This document shows positions 33,545 to 41,842 of a DNA stretch of 64,000 bases, one piece after another. The position numbers and the translations under genes were made by a program. The notes under the pieces are model-generated. The model did not search any database. It worked only from the letters and a program-made list of their open reading frames with translations, and had not been told where the DNA came from. This DNA is from Acidimicrobiia bacterium (GTDB lineage Bacteria; Actinomycetota; Acidimicrobiia; Acidimicrobiales; Bin134). The stretch lies in assembly GCA_009842675.1 (NCBI GenBank), contig VYEX01000077.1, forward strand, positions 1-64,000, read 5' to 3'. How positions within the stretch are numbered: position 1 is the first letter of the stretch; each line of letters opens with the position of its first letter.

Positions 33545-35712
33545 CCACGCCGCCCTCGGACAGCTCTGAACAGGGAGTGGCCAGTCGGTCTCCGCTCACG
33601 ATGGCCGACTTCGAGGCTATGAATGTCGAGGTGCTGAGCGGGGTGGGGCGGGCCAAGGCCAAGGCACTGGCTTCAGTCGAGGTGGAGTCGGTGCTGGATC
33701 TGTTGACCTACTACCCCCGTCGATACATCGATCGGACGAACCGAGCCTCCATTTCAGATTTGGAAGACGGCGTGGAGGCCATGGTGATGGCCCAAGTCGA
33801 CAGCGTGTTCTCCAAGAGGCTCCGAGGGAGCCGGACGCTGGTCAGGGTGACAGTCAGCGATGACACCGGCCGCCTGGGCCTGATCTTCTTCAATCAGCCC
33901 TGGCGGGACCGGCAGCTGTCCGAGGGCCAGGAGGTGGTGGTATTTGGAAAGCTGGACCGATATCGGGGTCAGAGCCAGATGACCAACCCCATCGTGGATC
34001 TGGTGGGCGATGAGACCGGTCGCATCGTGCCGGTGTACCCCCAGTCGGGCAAGGCCGGACTCCAAACCCGGGAAATCAGGCGGTGGGTGGACGAGGCCTT
34101 GCGGCGATCCGAGCAGCGGGGGATCAGCGATCCGGTTCCCGAGTCGCTACGGCAGCGCCACGGCTTGATCGGCCGCCATCAGGCTATAGAGGGCATCCAT
34201 CGACCCGACTCCATGGACGCCCAGTACACCGCCCGCGATCGGCTGGTGTTCGACGAACTGCTTCGCCTCCAGCTCAAGCTCATCATGCGCAAGCGGGCGG
34301 TGGAGCGGGCAGCAGTCGGCATCTGCCATGACACCGGCGGCGAGCTCGTCGACCGATTCACCGCCTCGCTGGGGTTTCCCCTCACTGGTGCCCAGCGCCG
34401 GGTGATCGCCGAAGTGGTGGCCGACATGGCCCGTCCGGTGCCGATGCACCGCCTCTTGCAGGGCGATGTGGGAGCGGGCAAGACCGTGGTGGCGGTGGCC
34501 GCGATGCTCACCGCAGTTCAGGGCGAGCACCAGGGGGCGCTCATGGCCCCCACCGAGGTGCTGGCCACCCAGCACTTCTTGGGGATTCGCTCCCTGCTGA
34601 AGGACTTGGCCGTACCCGCATCTGAAACGCTGCTGGCCGAGCGGCCCCTACAGGTGGCCTTGCTCACCAACCAGACGCCGGGAGCCGAGCGGACTCATAT
34701 CCAGGAGTCCCTGGCCTCAGGGACCATCGACATTGTGATCGGCACCCACGCCCTCATTCAGGAGGGGGTGGACTTCTCCTCGCTGGGAGCGGTGGTGGTG
34801 GACGAGCAGCACCGCTTCGGGGTGGAGCAGCGGGCCGCGCTGCGGGCCAAGGGGTCGCAGGCTGCATCCCCCGATGTGCTGGTCATGACGGCCACCCCCA
34901 TACCCCGAACCGCGGCCATGACCGTGTACGGCGATCTGGACGTGTCCACGCTCGATGAGATGCCCCCGGGACGAACGCCGATCGCCACCCGTTGGGCTCG
35001 ATCTGCCGACGAGGAATCCGAGGTGTGGGAGCAGGTCAGAGCCGAAGTGGGCAAAGGCCGCCAGGCGTATGTGGTGTGCCCGCTGATCGACGAGTCAGAC
35101 AGCATCGAGGCCCGCTCGGTCACCGAGACCTACGAGCGCCTGCAAGGAGACGAGCTGGCCGGGCTGAAAGTCGGCTTGCTCCACGGCCGGCTCACCCCAG
35201 CCGAAAAGGAGTCGGTGATGGACCTGTTTCGAAGCGGGACCATTGATGTGCTGGTGGCCACGACCGTGATCGAAGTAGGGGTGGATGTGCCCAACGCCAC
35301 CATCATGGTGATCGTGGACGCCGATCGGTTCGGGATAGCGCAGCTTCACCAGCTCAGAGGCCGAGTGGGCCGGGGCGAGCAGGAGTCTTCCTGCTGCCTG
35401 CTGGCCGCCGATGCGGTGGGAGTGGCCGCGGAGCGGCTCCGGGCCTTGGTGGACACCACCGATGGGTTCGAATTGGCGGAGGCCGACTTGGAATTGCGGG
35501 GCGAGGGCACCATCTTGGGGGAGCGCCAAAAGGGCCGGAACGATTTGCAGCTGGCCTCCCTGCGCCGGGACAAGGACTGGGTGGTGTGGGCCCGCCAAGC
35601 CGCCGGGGAGATGCTGGACGATGATCCAGACCTTCAACAAAAAGCAGAGCTGCGGGCCGAAGTAGAACTGCTATTGGTAGACGACGACGCCGACTACCTG
35701 CTGAAGAGCTGA
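33541..35712 (+). CDS. recG: ATP-dependent DNA helicase RecG
   Basis: Remodels stalled replication forks and Holliday junctions. The 723-residue protein has the N-terminal wedge/OB domain (VLDLLTYYPRRYIDRT, GLIFFNQPWRDRQLSEGQEV) and the SF2 helicase core. Core motifs: Walker A LQGDVGAGKTVVA, MAPTEVLATQHF, IGTHALIQEGVDFSSL, DEQH box VVVDEQHRFGVEQR, MTATPIPRTAAM, VATTVIEVGVDVPNAT and QLRGRVGRGEQ, ending with ELRGEGTILGERQKG. GTG start in GTGA overlap with the upstream gene. Confidence 0.96.
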   Translation: MTTPPSDSSEQGVASRSPLTMADFEAMNVEVLSGVGRAKAKALASVEVESVLDLLTYYPRRYIDRTNRASISDLEDGVEAMVMAQVDSVFSKRLRGSRTLVRVTVSDDTGRLGLIFFNQPWRDRQLSEGQEVVVFGKLDRYRGQSQMTNPIVDLVGDETGRIVPVYPQSGKAGLQTREIRRWVDEALRRSEQRGISDPVPESLRQRHGLIGRHQAIEGIHRPDSMDAQYTARDRLVFDELLRLQLKLIMRKRAVERAAVGICHDTGGELVDRFTASLGFPLTGAQRRVIAEVVADMARPVPMHRLLQGDVGAGKTVVAVAAMLTAVQGEHQGALMAPTEVLATQHFLGIRSLLKDLAVPASETLLAERPLQVALLTNQTPGAERTHIQESLASGTIDIVIGTHALIQEGVDFSSLGAVVVDEQHRFGVEQRAALRAKGSQAASPDVLVMTATPIPRTAAMTVYGDLDVSTLDEMPPGRTPIATRWARSADEESEVWEQVRAEVGKGRQAYVVCPLIDESDSIEARSVTETYERLQGDELAGLKVGLLHGRLTPAEKESVMDLFRSGTIDVLVATTVIEVGVDVPNATIMVIVDADRFGIAQLHQLRGRVGRGEQESSCCLLAADAVGVAAERLRALVDTTDGFELAEADLELRGEGTILGERQKGRNDLQLASLRRDKDWVVWARQAAGEMLDDDPDLQQKAELRAEVELLLVDDDADYLLKS

Positions 35713-35728
35713 GGTTTGAGGAGGAACC

Positions 35729-36358
35729 GTGTTGGAGATCGTGCGAATGGGTATGGAGCGACGGGACCGAATCGCGGAAATCTGGGCCGACGCCTTTGAG
35801 CAAGATCCGCTGATGAAGTGGGTGTTTCCCGACGATGCCGCCCGGCTGGAGTGCTTGACCCGCTGGTGGGGCTTCTGTCTCGATCATCTGCCCCCCGGCT
35901 CTGAGATGCACGGAACCCGGGCCGACGGTTGCGTGGCCTACTGGCAGCCCCCTAAGAGCCAGAACGGCCAGCCAACGGGAAACGACGAGGCTGATCGAGG
36001 CGAGTCTGAGGGCCAAAAGGCCTTCGTCTCCATGATGACCGAGCTGGTGGGGGATCTGGCCCCGTCTCGAATGGAGGCCTTGGGCAAGATGCAACAGGCC
36101 CGGTTGGACGAACCCCATTGGTACTTGGCGGTATTGGGCACGTCATCGCAACAGCAGAGCAAGGGTTTGGGAAGCAGGGTGCTGGCCCCGATGCTTGATC
36201 GCTGCGACCGGATCGGTGCCTTGGCCTATCTGGAGTCGAGCAACCCGGCCAACGTGGGCTTCTATCGACGCCACGGTTTCGAGCCATACGGCGAGTTCAC
36301 GCTGGGTGACGGGGTGCTGATCACCCCGATGTCTCGAGAACCCCGCCCCCCCGAATAG
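35729..36358 (+). CDS. GNAT-family N-acetyltransferase
   Basis: The 209-residue acetyl-CoA-dependent acyltransferase has the coenzyme motif VLGTSSQQQSKGLGSRVLAPM (residues about 135-155), then YLESSNPANVGFYRRHGFEP, the usual GNAT C-terminal strand-helix. GTG start with GAGGAGG about 6 nt upstream. The acceptor is unknown. It sits between recG and rsmD, where mycobacteria have other genes, so it is probably a lineage insertion. Confidence 0.85.
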   Translation: MLEIVRMGMERRDRIAEIWADAFEQDPLMKWVFPDDAARLECLTRWWGFCLDHLPPGSEMHGTRADGCVAYWQPPKSQNGQPTGNDEADRGESEGQKAFVSMMTELVGDLAPSRMEALGKMQQARLDEPHWYLAVLGTSSQQQSKGLGSRVLAPMLDRCDRIGALAYLESSNPANVGFYRRHGFEPYGEFTLGDGVLITPMSREPRPPE

Positions 36359-36360
36359 CG

Positions 36361-36885
36361 ATGACGCTTCGGATCATCGCGGGGGAGGCCCGGGGGCGGC
36401 GGTTGAGCACCCCCGAGGGTATCGAGGTGCGGCCCACCACCAGCAGGGTTCGGGAGGCGGTCTTCAACTCGCTACACAGCCAGGGCTGTCTGGAAGGCGC
36501 CGACGTGCTGGACCTGTTTGCCGGCTCCGGGGCGCTGGGACTGGAGGCCGTGTCCCGAGGAGCAGCCTCGGCCACGTTCGTGGAGTCGGCTCCGGCTGCG
36601 TTGGCCGCGCTGAAGGCCAACATCGACGTCACCGGGTTCAACGACCGTTGCCGGATGGTGCCCGGCGATGTCATGAAGGAGCTGCCCCAGTTGGGCGGTG
36701 GCTTCGATGTGGCTTTGTGCGATCCTCCCTATGGGTTCGATGCTTGGTCTGAACTGCTGTCTCAACTCCCCTCGGACACGGTGGTGGCCGAGTCCGATCA
36801 GGCAGTGGAGCTCGGACCCGACTGGGATGTCGTAAAACAGCGACGCTACGCGGGTACCGTTGTGGTGATTGCCACCCGGCGATAG
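36361..36885 (+). CDS. rsmD: 16S rRNA (guanine-966 N2)-methyltransferase
   Basis: The 174-residue protein starts MTLRIIAGEARGRRLSTPEG, the RsmD signature. It has RPTTSRVREAVFNSL, the SAM motif VLDLFAGSGALGLEAVSRGA and the catalytic NPPF-type motif as CDPPYGFDAW. It acts on helix 31 of 16S rRNA during 30S assembly. It starts 2 nt after the GNAT stop and precedes coaD, as in most actinobacteria and Firmicutes. Confidence 0.95.
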   Translation: MTLRIIAGEARGRRLSTPEGIEVRPTTSRVREAVFNSLHSQGCLEGADVLDLFAGSGALGLEAVSRGAASATFVESAPAALAALKANIDVTGFNDRCRMVPGDVMKELPQLGGGFDVALCDPPYGFDAWSELLSQLPSDTVVAESDQAVELGPDWDVVKQRRYAGTVVVIATRR

Positions 36886-36912
36886 CAACCGAAGACCCCA
36901 GGAGACCACTTC

Positions 36913-37392
36913 GTGACGCGCGTCCTGTTCCCCGGATCGTTTGATCCCATACACAACGGGCATATGGAGATCGTGGAGACCGCGGCGCGCCTGTTCGAAG
37001 AGGTGATCGTGGCTGCGGTGTACAACCCCCAGAAAACCCCCTTGTTCGAGCTGGACGAGCGTCAGGCCATGCTGGAAGAGTGCTTCGCCCACCTCCCCAA
37101 TGTGCGGACGACAATGTTTGCCAGCCTGGTGGTGGACTTGGCCACGAGGGAGGGCGTGGACTTCATCGTCAAGGGGCTCAGAGCGGTATCCGATTTCGAG
37201 AACGAGCTCCAGATGGCCCAGATGAACCAGGCCGTCTCCGGAGTCCACACGCTGTTCATCCCCTCAGCCAGCAAGCACTCGTTTCTGGCGTCCAAGCTGA
37301 TTCGCGAGCTCGCCCGCTTCGGCCAGCAGATTGACTCCATGGTCCCCCCGCCGGTGGCCAAACGACTGATCGAGAGGTACCCAGATGACTGA
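36913..37392 (+). CDS. coaD: Phosphopantetheine adenylyltransferase
   Basis: Transfers AMP from ATP to 4'-phosphopantetheine in CoA synthesis. The 159-residue nucleotidyltransferase begins VTRVLFPGSFDPIHNGHMEI, with the HxGH-type motif in NGH. It continues with VDFIVKGLRAVSDFENELQMAQMN, and FIPSASKHSFLASKLIRELARFG in place of the usual SSS loop. GTG start with CAGGAG upstream. It overlaps the next gene by 8 nt (ATGACTGA). Confidence 0.95.
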   Translation: MTRVLFPGSFDPIHNGHMEIVETAARLFEEVIVAAVYNPQKTPLFELDERQAMLEECFAHLPNVRTTMFASLVVDLATREGVDFIVKGLRAVSDFENELQMAQMNQAVSGVHTLFIPSASKHSFLASKLIRELARFGQQIDSMVPPPVAKRLIERYPDD

Positions 37393-37975
37393 CATCGACC
37401 CCAGCACTACGGCAACGCAACCAGCAGCCGCCGGGACGTTTGTGGATCCCGAGTTCGATCTGCTGCTGCGGAGGGCTATCGAGTTGATCGACGCCGCCCG
37501 ACCGATGCCGCTGTCGGCATCCTCCATGATCAACAAGGAAGAAGTCCTAGAGCTGCTTCAGAATTGCCTGAACCGCCTTCCCGAGGAGATGCGGGCGGCC
37601 CGCTGGCTCCTGAAAGAACGTGAGGATTTCTTGAAGAGGGTCCATCGAGAGGGAGACGAAATCTTGGTGGCCGCCCGATCCCAGGCAGAGGCCATGGTGC
37701 AGCGTACCGAGGTGGTCAAGGCGGCCGAGCAGCGGGCCCGGCGAATGGTGGAAGAGGCCGAAGCCACCGCTCGGCGACTGCGCCTGGAAACCGAGGACTA
37801 TTGCGACACCAAACTGGGCAGCTTCGAAAACGCCCTGGAGCGAATTCTAAACACCGTCAAGGAAGCCCGGACCCGACTCCAGGGAGACCCGCTGGCCGAT
37901 TTGGTTCGAGCCTATGGCCCCGAGCCGGAACCGGAGCCTGACGACGGTTTCTTTGATCAGGACACCTTGGGCTGA
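37385..37975 (+). CDS. Coiled-coil protein, Rv2927c-like
   Basis: The 196-residue protein is mostly helical. A Leu/Glu/Arg-rich coiled coil covers residues about 60-165 (LPEEMRAARWLLKEREDFLK, RRMVEEAEATARRLRLETED), with an acidic Pro/Glu C-terminus. It sits in the conserved coaD-DUF177 interval, like the mycobacterial DivIVA/F0-b-like protein Rv2927c. The function is unknown; a scaffold or cell-envelope role is inferred from fold only. Start ATG 37385 overlaps coaD by 8 nt, implying coupled translation. Confidence 0.72.
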   Translation: MTDIDPSTTATQPAAAGTFVDPEFDLLLRRAIELIDAARPMPLSASSMINKEEVLELLQNCLNRLPEEMRAARWLLKEREDFLKRVHREGDEILVAARSQAEAMVQRTEVVKAAEQRARRMVEEAEATARRLRLETEDYCDTKLGSFENALERILNTVKEARTRLQGDPLADLVRAYGPEPEPEPDDGFFDQDTLG

Positions 37976-37993
37976 TCTTCGGAAGGAGAGGCC

Positions 37994-38014
37994 ATGGCGA
38001 GCCAGCTGCCATGA
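37994..38014 (+). promoter_or_regulatory. Six-codon upstream ORF formed by a duplicated start region
   Basis: atggcgagccagctg (37994) is repeated 17 nt later as atgacgagccagctg (38011). The first ATG, well spaced from AAGGAGAG, opens MASQLP and stops at TGA overlapping the second ATG in ATGA. It may couple translation to the DUF177 gene. Confidence 0.5.
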
Positions 38015-38508
38015 CGAGCCAGCTGAGAGTACCGGTTGCGGAACTGCTGCGCCGTCCCGGTTCGCACCGCGAGCTCTCGATCCACGTAGACGTCGACGGC
38101 TGGGCAACCTCGGATGCCGCGGTTCGCGGTCCGGTTGACATCCAACTCCAACTGGAGTCGGTCGTCAGCGGACTGGAGGTGACCGGCTCACTGGAAGCGG
38201 GATGGCAAGGGTCGTGCCGGCGGTGTTTGGAGCCCATTGAGCAGACGGTGCAGCAGGAATTGCGGGAAATGTTCAGCACCGCCCCGGCTGATGAGGAGAC
38301 TTATCCGATTCAAGACGGCGAAGTAGACCTGACCCCCATGGTTCGCGACTGCCTTGTTCTCGCGCTGCCCATCGCTCCGCTCTGCTCCGAGGATTGTGTC
38401 GGGCCGGCTCCCGATGACTACCCCATGAACCAACCTGAGCCCTCACCCGAAGACCGTCCCAAAGACCCTCGCTGGGCTGCGTTAGACGCGCTGCGCACCG
38501 GCAAGTAG
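38011..38508 (+). CDS. DUF177 (YceD-family) protein
   Basis: The 165-residue protein carries the DUF177 signature: a beta-rich N-terminus (LRVPVAELLRRPGSHREL, VDIQLQLESVVSGLEVTG), then the metal-type pair GSCRRCLEPIEQTV. A later acidic and CSEDC-like segment (APLCSEDCVG) adds two more cysteines, so a four-Cys zinc site is plausible. The family is linked to 23S rRNA metabolism and is almost always followed by rpmF, as here. The Shine-Dalgarno is nearer to an upstream duplicate ATG. Confidence 0.88.
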   Translation: MTSQLRVPVAELLRRPGSHRELSIHVDVDGWATSDAAVRGPVDIQLQLESVVSGLEVTGSLEAGWQGSCRRCLEPIEQTVQQELREMFSTAPADEETYPIQDGEVDLTPMVRDCLVLALPIAPLCSEDCVGPAPDDYPMNQPEPSPEDRPKDPRWAALDALRTGK

Positions 38509-38578
38509 ATTTGTCCGTTGCGTTCGCGCCGATTCCGATCAGGGCGCGGCATTTCCCTTCCCCATGTAGGACCGTTCG

Positions 38579-38758
38579 ATGGCTGTACCCAAGAAGAAGA
38601 CATCCAAAGCCAAGGGCCGCAGCCGCCGGGCCGCGGCCTGGCGAGTGTCCGCGCCAGCTCAGAGCACATGCCCCCGCTGCGGAGCGGTCAAACGGCCGCA
38701 CCGAGTGTGCAAGGTGTGCGGCTGGTACGCCGGGCGTGAAGCGGTTGAAGTGGCCTGA
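38579..38758 (+). CDS. rpmF: 50S ribosomal protein L32
   Basis: Below the ORF-track size limit. ATG 38579 opens a 59-residue protein beginning MAVPKKKTSKAKGRSRRAA. It has a zinc ribbon CPRCGAVKRPHRVCKVCGWY with all four cysteines (C+ type) and a short C-terminal helix. Located between DUF177 and plsX exactly as in most Gram-positives. The unrelated out-of-frame ORFs at 38511 and 38518 in the track are shadows. Confidence 0.95.
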   Translation: MAVPKKKTSKAKGRSRRAAAWRVSAPAQSTCPRCGAVKRPHRVCKVCGWYAGREAVEVA

Positions 38759-38790
38759 GCCACTCTCCGCAGTCACATAAGGGGCGTCAA

Positions 38791-39786
38791 TTGACTTCGC
38801 TTCCCGTTGCCGTGGACGCAATGGGGGGCGACGATGCCCCTCAGTCGGTGTTGGCTGGTGTCCAAATCGCCGCTGAGCGGGGCATTCCCATACTGCTGGT
38901 GGGGCAACCCGAGCAGCTTTTGGAGTCTGGAAACTTCGAGGTAATTCCCGCATCCCAGGTGATCGACATGGGGGCCGAGGGGGCCTCCAGCGTCCGCAAG
39001 ATGAAGGACGCTTCGGTCGTTCGGGCCGCAGAGGCGGTGCGCGACGGGCGGGCCACGGCCATGGTCAGCGCCGGAAACACCGGAGCGGCAATGGCCGCAT
39101 CTCTGCTGAGAATGGGCCGGATCCGGGGGGTGTCCCGGCCGGCTATTGCCACTCCGATTCTCGTTCCGGGACGGGCCTGGCCCAATGTGCTGCTGGACTC
39201 AGGGGCCAACACCGAGTGCACCGCCGGGTGGTTGGTGCAGTTTGCCCAGATGGGGGCGGTTTACTGCCGCGACCGGTGGGGGGTCGAAGTGCCCAGGATC
39301 GGTCTCTTGTCCAATGGCGAGGAGGCCGGCAAGGGATCGCCCTTGGTTAAGGAGGCCTTCGAGCTGTTGGAGGACCGGGACTGGCAGGATCGGACAGGAG
39401 CGGTGTTCGCCGGCAATGTCGAGGGGCGAGACCTGCTGGAAGATCTCGTGGACGTGATTGTGACCGACGGCTTTACCGGGAATGTGGCCCTCAAGACCGC
39501 CGAGGGGGTGGCCAAGCAGCTGATCGGGGCACTGCTGGGCGCCTTCGACTCCTCTGATGAGGCCCGTCAGGGGGCCGAGCTGCTGGCCCCGGCGCTTGCA
39601 CCGCTTTATGAGGAGTTCAGCCCCGACTCGGTGGGCGGCGCCATCCTGCTCGGTGTGAGCGGCGTCAGCATCATCAGCCACGGGGCCTCGTCACCCACCG
39701 CGCTGGCCAACGCCATACAGGTGGCCCATGAACTGGCCGAGCGCGACACCGTGGGGTCATTGCGCCGAGTTCTGTCCTCCGAATAG
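38791..39786 (+). CDS. plsX: Phosphate acyltransferase PlsX
   Basis: Makes acyl-phosphate from acyl-ACP for phospholipid synthesis at the membrane surface. The 331-residue protein from TTG 38791 begins LTSLPVAVDAMGGDDAPQSV and has SVRKMKDASVVRA, VSAGNTGAAMAASLLRMGRI, LLDSGANTECTAGWLVQFA and VTDGFTGNVALKTAEGVAK. A TTG start is unusual, but the frame offers no better codon before the DAMGGD strand. rpmF-plsX-acpP order is widespread. Confidence 0.95.
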   Translation: MTSLPVAVDAMGGDDAPQSVLAGVQIAAERGIPILLVGQPEQLLESGNFEVIPASQVIDMGAEGASSVRKMKDASVVRAAEAVRDGRATAMVSAGNTGAAMAASLLRMGRIRGVSRPAIATPILVPGRAWPNVLLDSGANTECTAGWLVQFAQMGAVYCRDRWGVEVPRIGLLSNGEEAGKGSPLVKEAFELLEDRDWQDRTGAVFAGNVEGRDLLEDLVDVIVTDGFTGNVALKTAEGVAKQLIGALLGAFDSSDEARQGAELLAPALAPLYEEFSPDSVGGAILLGVSGVSIISHGASSPTALANAIQVAHELAERDTVGSLRRVLSSE

Positions 39787-39831
39787 GGATTCCATCTGCT
39801 TTCGGTGGGTGGGAACAGCGACTGGCTGGCG

Positions 39832-39837
39832 TATACT
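39832..39837 (+). promoter_or_regulatory. Possible -10 box upstream of acpP
   Basis: TATACT is close to the consensus and lies about 37 nt before the acpP GTG. No convincing -35 is visible at 16-18 nt. Confidence 0.35.
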
Positions 39838-39874
39838 TTCGGCGCGCCGTGTTGCTGAACCGCCCGGAGATGAC

Positions 39875-40174
39875 GTGCCATCCGAAACCCATGTCGAACA
39901 GAGTCCGCTGGATCGCGACGGGGTCTTGAGCCTCGTCACCGAATGTTTGGCCGACATCCTGGAGATCTCTCCCGACCGGATCAGCGAGGGCCAGGCCTTT
40001 GCCGACGATCTTGATGCCGATTCACTCGCCCTCATCGAGTTGGTCGAAACTCTGGAAGAGGAGTTGAGCGAGAGGACCGTGGGATTCAGCATCGACGACG
40101 AAGACCTGGAGGATCTCAAGACGGTGCGAGACGCCGTCGACTATGTCCACGGCCGTTTGAGCCGAAGCTCCTGA
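39875..40174 (+). CDS. acpP: Acyl carrier protein
   Basis: The ORF track starts inside plsX. GTG 39875 with GGAG 6 nt upstream gives 99 residues. The phosphopantetheine attachment motif DSL is present in FADDLDADSLALIELVETLE, followed by the acidic helix III region GFSIDDEDLEDLKTVRDAVDYV. The N-terminal 18 residues are longer than in E. coli AcpP. Position between plsX and rnc is standard, so it is probably the housekeeping fatty acid ACP. Confidence 0.92.
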   Translation: MPSETHVEQSPLDRDGVLSLVTECLADILEISPDRISEGQAFADDLDADSLALIELVETLEEELSERTVGFSIDDEDLEDLKTVRDAVDYVHGRLSRSS

Positions 40175-40893
40175 ATTCTGACCCTGATCTCGCCGCTCTA
40201 GCCGAACGCCTCGGCTATCGCTTCAACCAGCCCAGCTTGCTGGAAGAGGCGCTGACCCATAGATCTTGGTGCGCCGACCACGCCGGGGCTTCCTCCAACG
40301 AGCGACTGGAGTTCCTAGGCGATGCCGTGTTGGCCCTGGTGGTGACCGACCACATCTACACCGCCTACCCCGCCATGGCCGAGGGACAATTGGCTCCCCT
40401 GCGAGCTGAGGTGGTCCGAGCTGAGACGCTGGCCGATCTGGCTGTTGAGCTTCAGCTGGGCAAGTCCCTTCGCCTCGGCCGGGGGGAAGAGGCGTCTGGG
40501 GGAAGGGAAAAGCAGTCGATCCTCTCCGATGCCATGGAGGCGGTGATCGGGGCGGTCTATCTGGATGCTCCTTGGGAAGTCTTGATCGACCTGCTTAGAG
40601 GGTGGTTGGCCGATCGGATTGCCGCGGCCGCTGAGGGCCCGGGCATCCGAGACTTCAAGACCAGATTGCAGGAATACTGCGCCCGGAGCGGCTTCGATGC
40701 GCCGGAGTATCGCCTGTCGGAAAAGGGTCCCGACCACGCCAAGCAGTTCCTTGCCGTTGTGCACATGAACGGCGTGGAGTGGGGTCGTGGTGAGGGCCGG
40801 TCCAAAAAGCAGGCCGAACAGGCCGCGGCGGCCTCAACCTGGAAAACGCTGGACTCTGGGGCTGTCGCCGCGGCGACCGGAGCAACCTCGTGA
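40171..40893 (+). CDS. rnc: Ribonuclease III
   Basis: Cuts double-stranded RNA in rRNA and mRNA maturation. The catalytic signature SNERLEFLGDAVLALVVTDH and a second acidic site (KQSILSDAMEAVIGAVYLD) are present, followed by a C-terminal double-stranded RNA-binding domain (DFKTRLQEYCARSGFDAPEY, GRSKKQAEQAAAASTW). The ORF-track start, TTG 40237, removes the conserved first helix. The missing segment (LAERLGYRFNQPSLLEEAL) is encoded just upstream, with no ATG, GTG or TTG in frame. CTG 40171, in a CTGA overlap with the acpP stop, is the best start and gives 240 residues. Confidence 0.9.
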   Translation: MNSDPDLAALAERLGYRFNQPSLLEEALTHRSWCADHAGASSNERLEFLGDAVLALVVTDHIYTAYPAMAEGQLAPLRAEVVRAETLADLAVELQLGKSLRLGRGEEASGGREKQSILSDAMEAVIGAVYLDAPWEVLIDLLRGWLADRIAAAAEGPGIRDFKTRLQEYCARSGFDAPEYRLSEKGPDHAKQFLAVVHMNGVEWGRGEGRSKKQAEQAAAASTWKTLDSGAVAAATGATS

Positions 40894-40921
40894 TCTCATC
40901 AGTACGAGTAGGAGTGATCCG

Positions 40922-41767
40922 ATGATCGCATTGCCGGAAATCGAGACCATCCGACGAGATCTGGACAGGGAGCTGTCCGGTCTTCGCATCAAGTCGGTGG
41001 AGGTCGTGGAATCGGGGTATGCCAAGCGGTCGGGAGGCCCGAAGAAGTTCGTCAGCCGGTTGGAGAAGATGAAGATCACTGGCGTGCGCCGTCGAGGGCT
41101 GTTCTTGATCATGAGCCTCGACAGCGAAGATGTGGTGGTGGCCCATTTGGGCACCGGCGGCCAACTGCGACGCCATGCCAACCGGGACGAAGTCGACCCC
41201 AAGACCGCCCTGTCGATCACATTCACGAAGAGCGGGCAGCTCCGGCTGGTGGATGAGCCGGGAGATGCCGAACTCTTTTTGGCCAACGCCGACAAACTGG
41301 TCGAGGAAGTCCCCGAGTTGGACGGGCTGGGTATCGATCCCCTCGATCAGCCAGTGCCTTGGCGTATGTTCGGCCAGATCCTCTTGGCCCAGGAAGCCAA
41401 GTTGAAGGCCGTGCTGACCGATGATCGCGTTGTGGTCGGTTTGGGCGAGATGTACTCCGACGAGATTCTGTTCGCGGCCGGATTGCGATTCGACCGCCTG
41501 CCCAACTCGTTGGGGCCCCAAGAGGTGCGGCGGCTTCACCGGGCGATGGTGGAAACCCTGCACGATGCGGCCAAGCACCGGGGGGCATCGTTGGAGGATG
41601 GCCACTACTTGGATGTTCACGGCCAGCCGGGCGGCTACGAGGAATACCTCAACGTGTTCAAGCAGGCGGGCCAGAAGGGCCGGCCCTGTCCCCGCTGCCA
41701 CCGCACCATCCAGAAATATCGCTTCCGTCGTCGGTGGACGTACTACTGCGAGCAGTGCCAGATCTGA
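40922..41767 (+). CDS. Fpg/MutM-like protein, catalytically degenerate
   Basis: The fold and locus (rnc-fpg-smc) are those of formamidopyrimidine-DNA glycosylase. The 281-residue protein begins MIALPEIETIRRDL in place of MPELPEVETIRRDL, so the N-terminal Pro nucleophile and following Glu are Ile and Ala. Further losses: the catalytic Lys of RR-K-Y is Leu (RRRGLFL), the intercalating Met of HLGM is Thr (HLGTGGQL), the Arg/Phe wedge of DPRRFG is DEPGDA, and GNIY is GEMY. The zinc finger (CPRCHRTIQKY, YYCEQCQI) and its Arg remain. ATG follows TAGGAG. It probably binds DNA without glycosylase activity (inference). Confidence 0.85.
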   Translation: MIALPEIETIRRDLDRELSGLRIKSVEVVESGYAKRSGGPKKFVSRLEKMKITGVRRRGLFLIMSLDSEDVVVAHLGTGGQLRRHANRDEVDPKTALSITFTKSGQLRLVDEPGDAELFLANADKLVEEVPELDGLGIDPLDQPVPWRMFGQILLAQEAKLKAVLTDDRVVVGLGEMYSDEILFAAGLRFDRLPNSLGPQEVRRLHRAMVETLHDAAKHRGASLEDGHYLDVHGQPGGYEEYLNVFKQAGQKGRPCPRCHRTIQKYRFRRRWTYYCEQCQI

Positions 41768-41829
41768 CTCGACCCATCCATTCAGCCATCTCAGACCACT
41801 AGTTCCACTAATCGCGGCCCCCCGCTGGG

Positions 41830-41835
41830 TAGGGT
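41830..41835 (+). promoter_or_regulatory. Predicted -10 element, leaderless smc
   Basis: TAGGGT lies 7 nt before the smc GTG. The preceding 60 nt carry no other gene. Confidence 0.5.
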
Positions 41836-41842
41836 CGCATAG

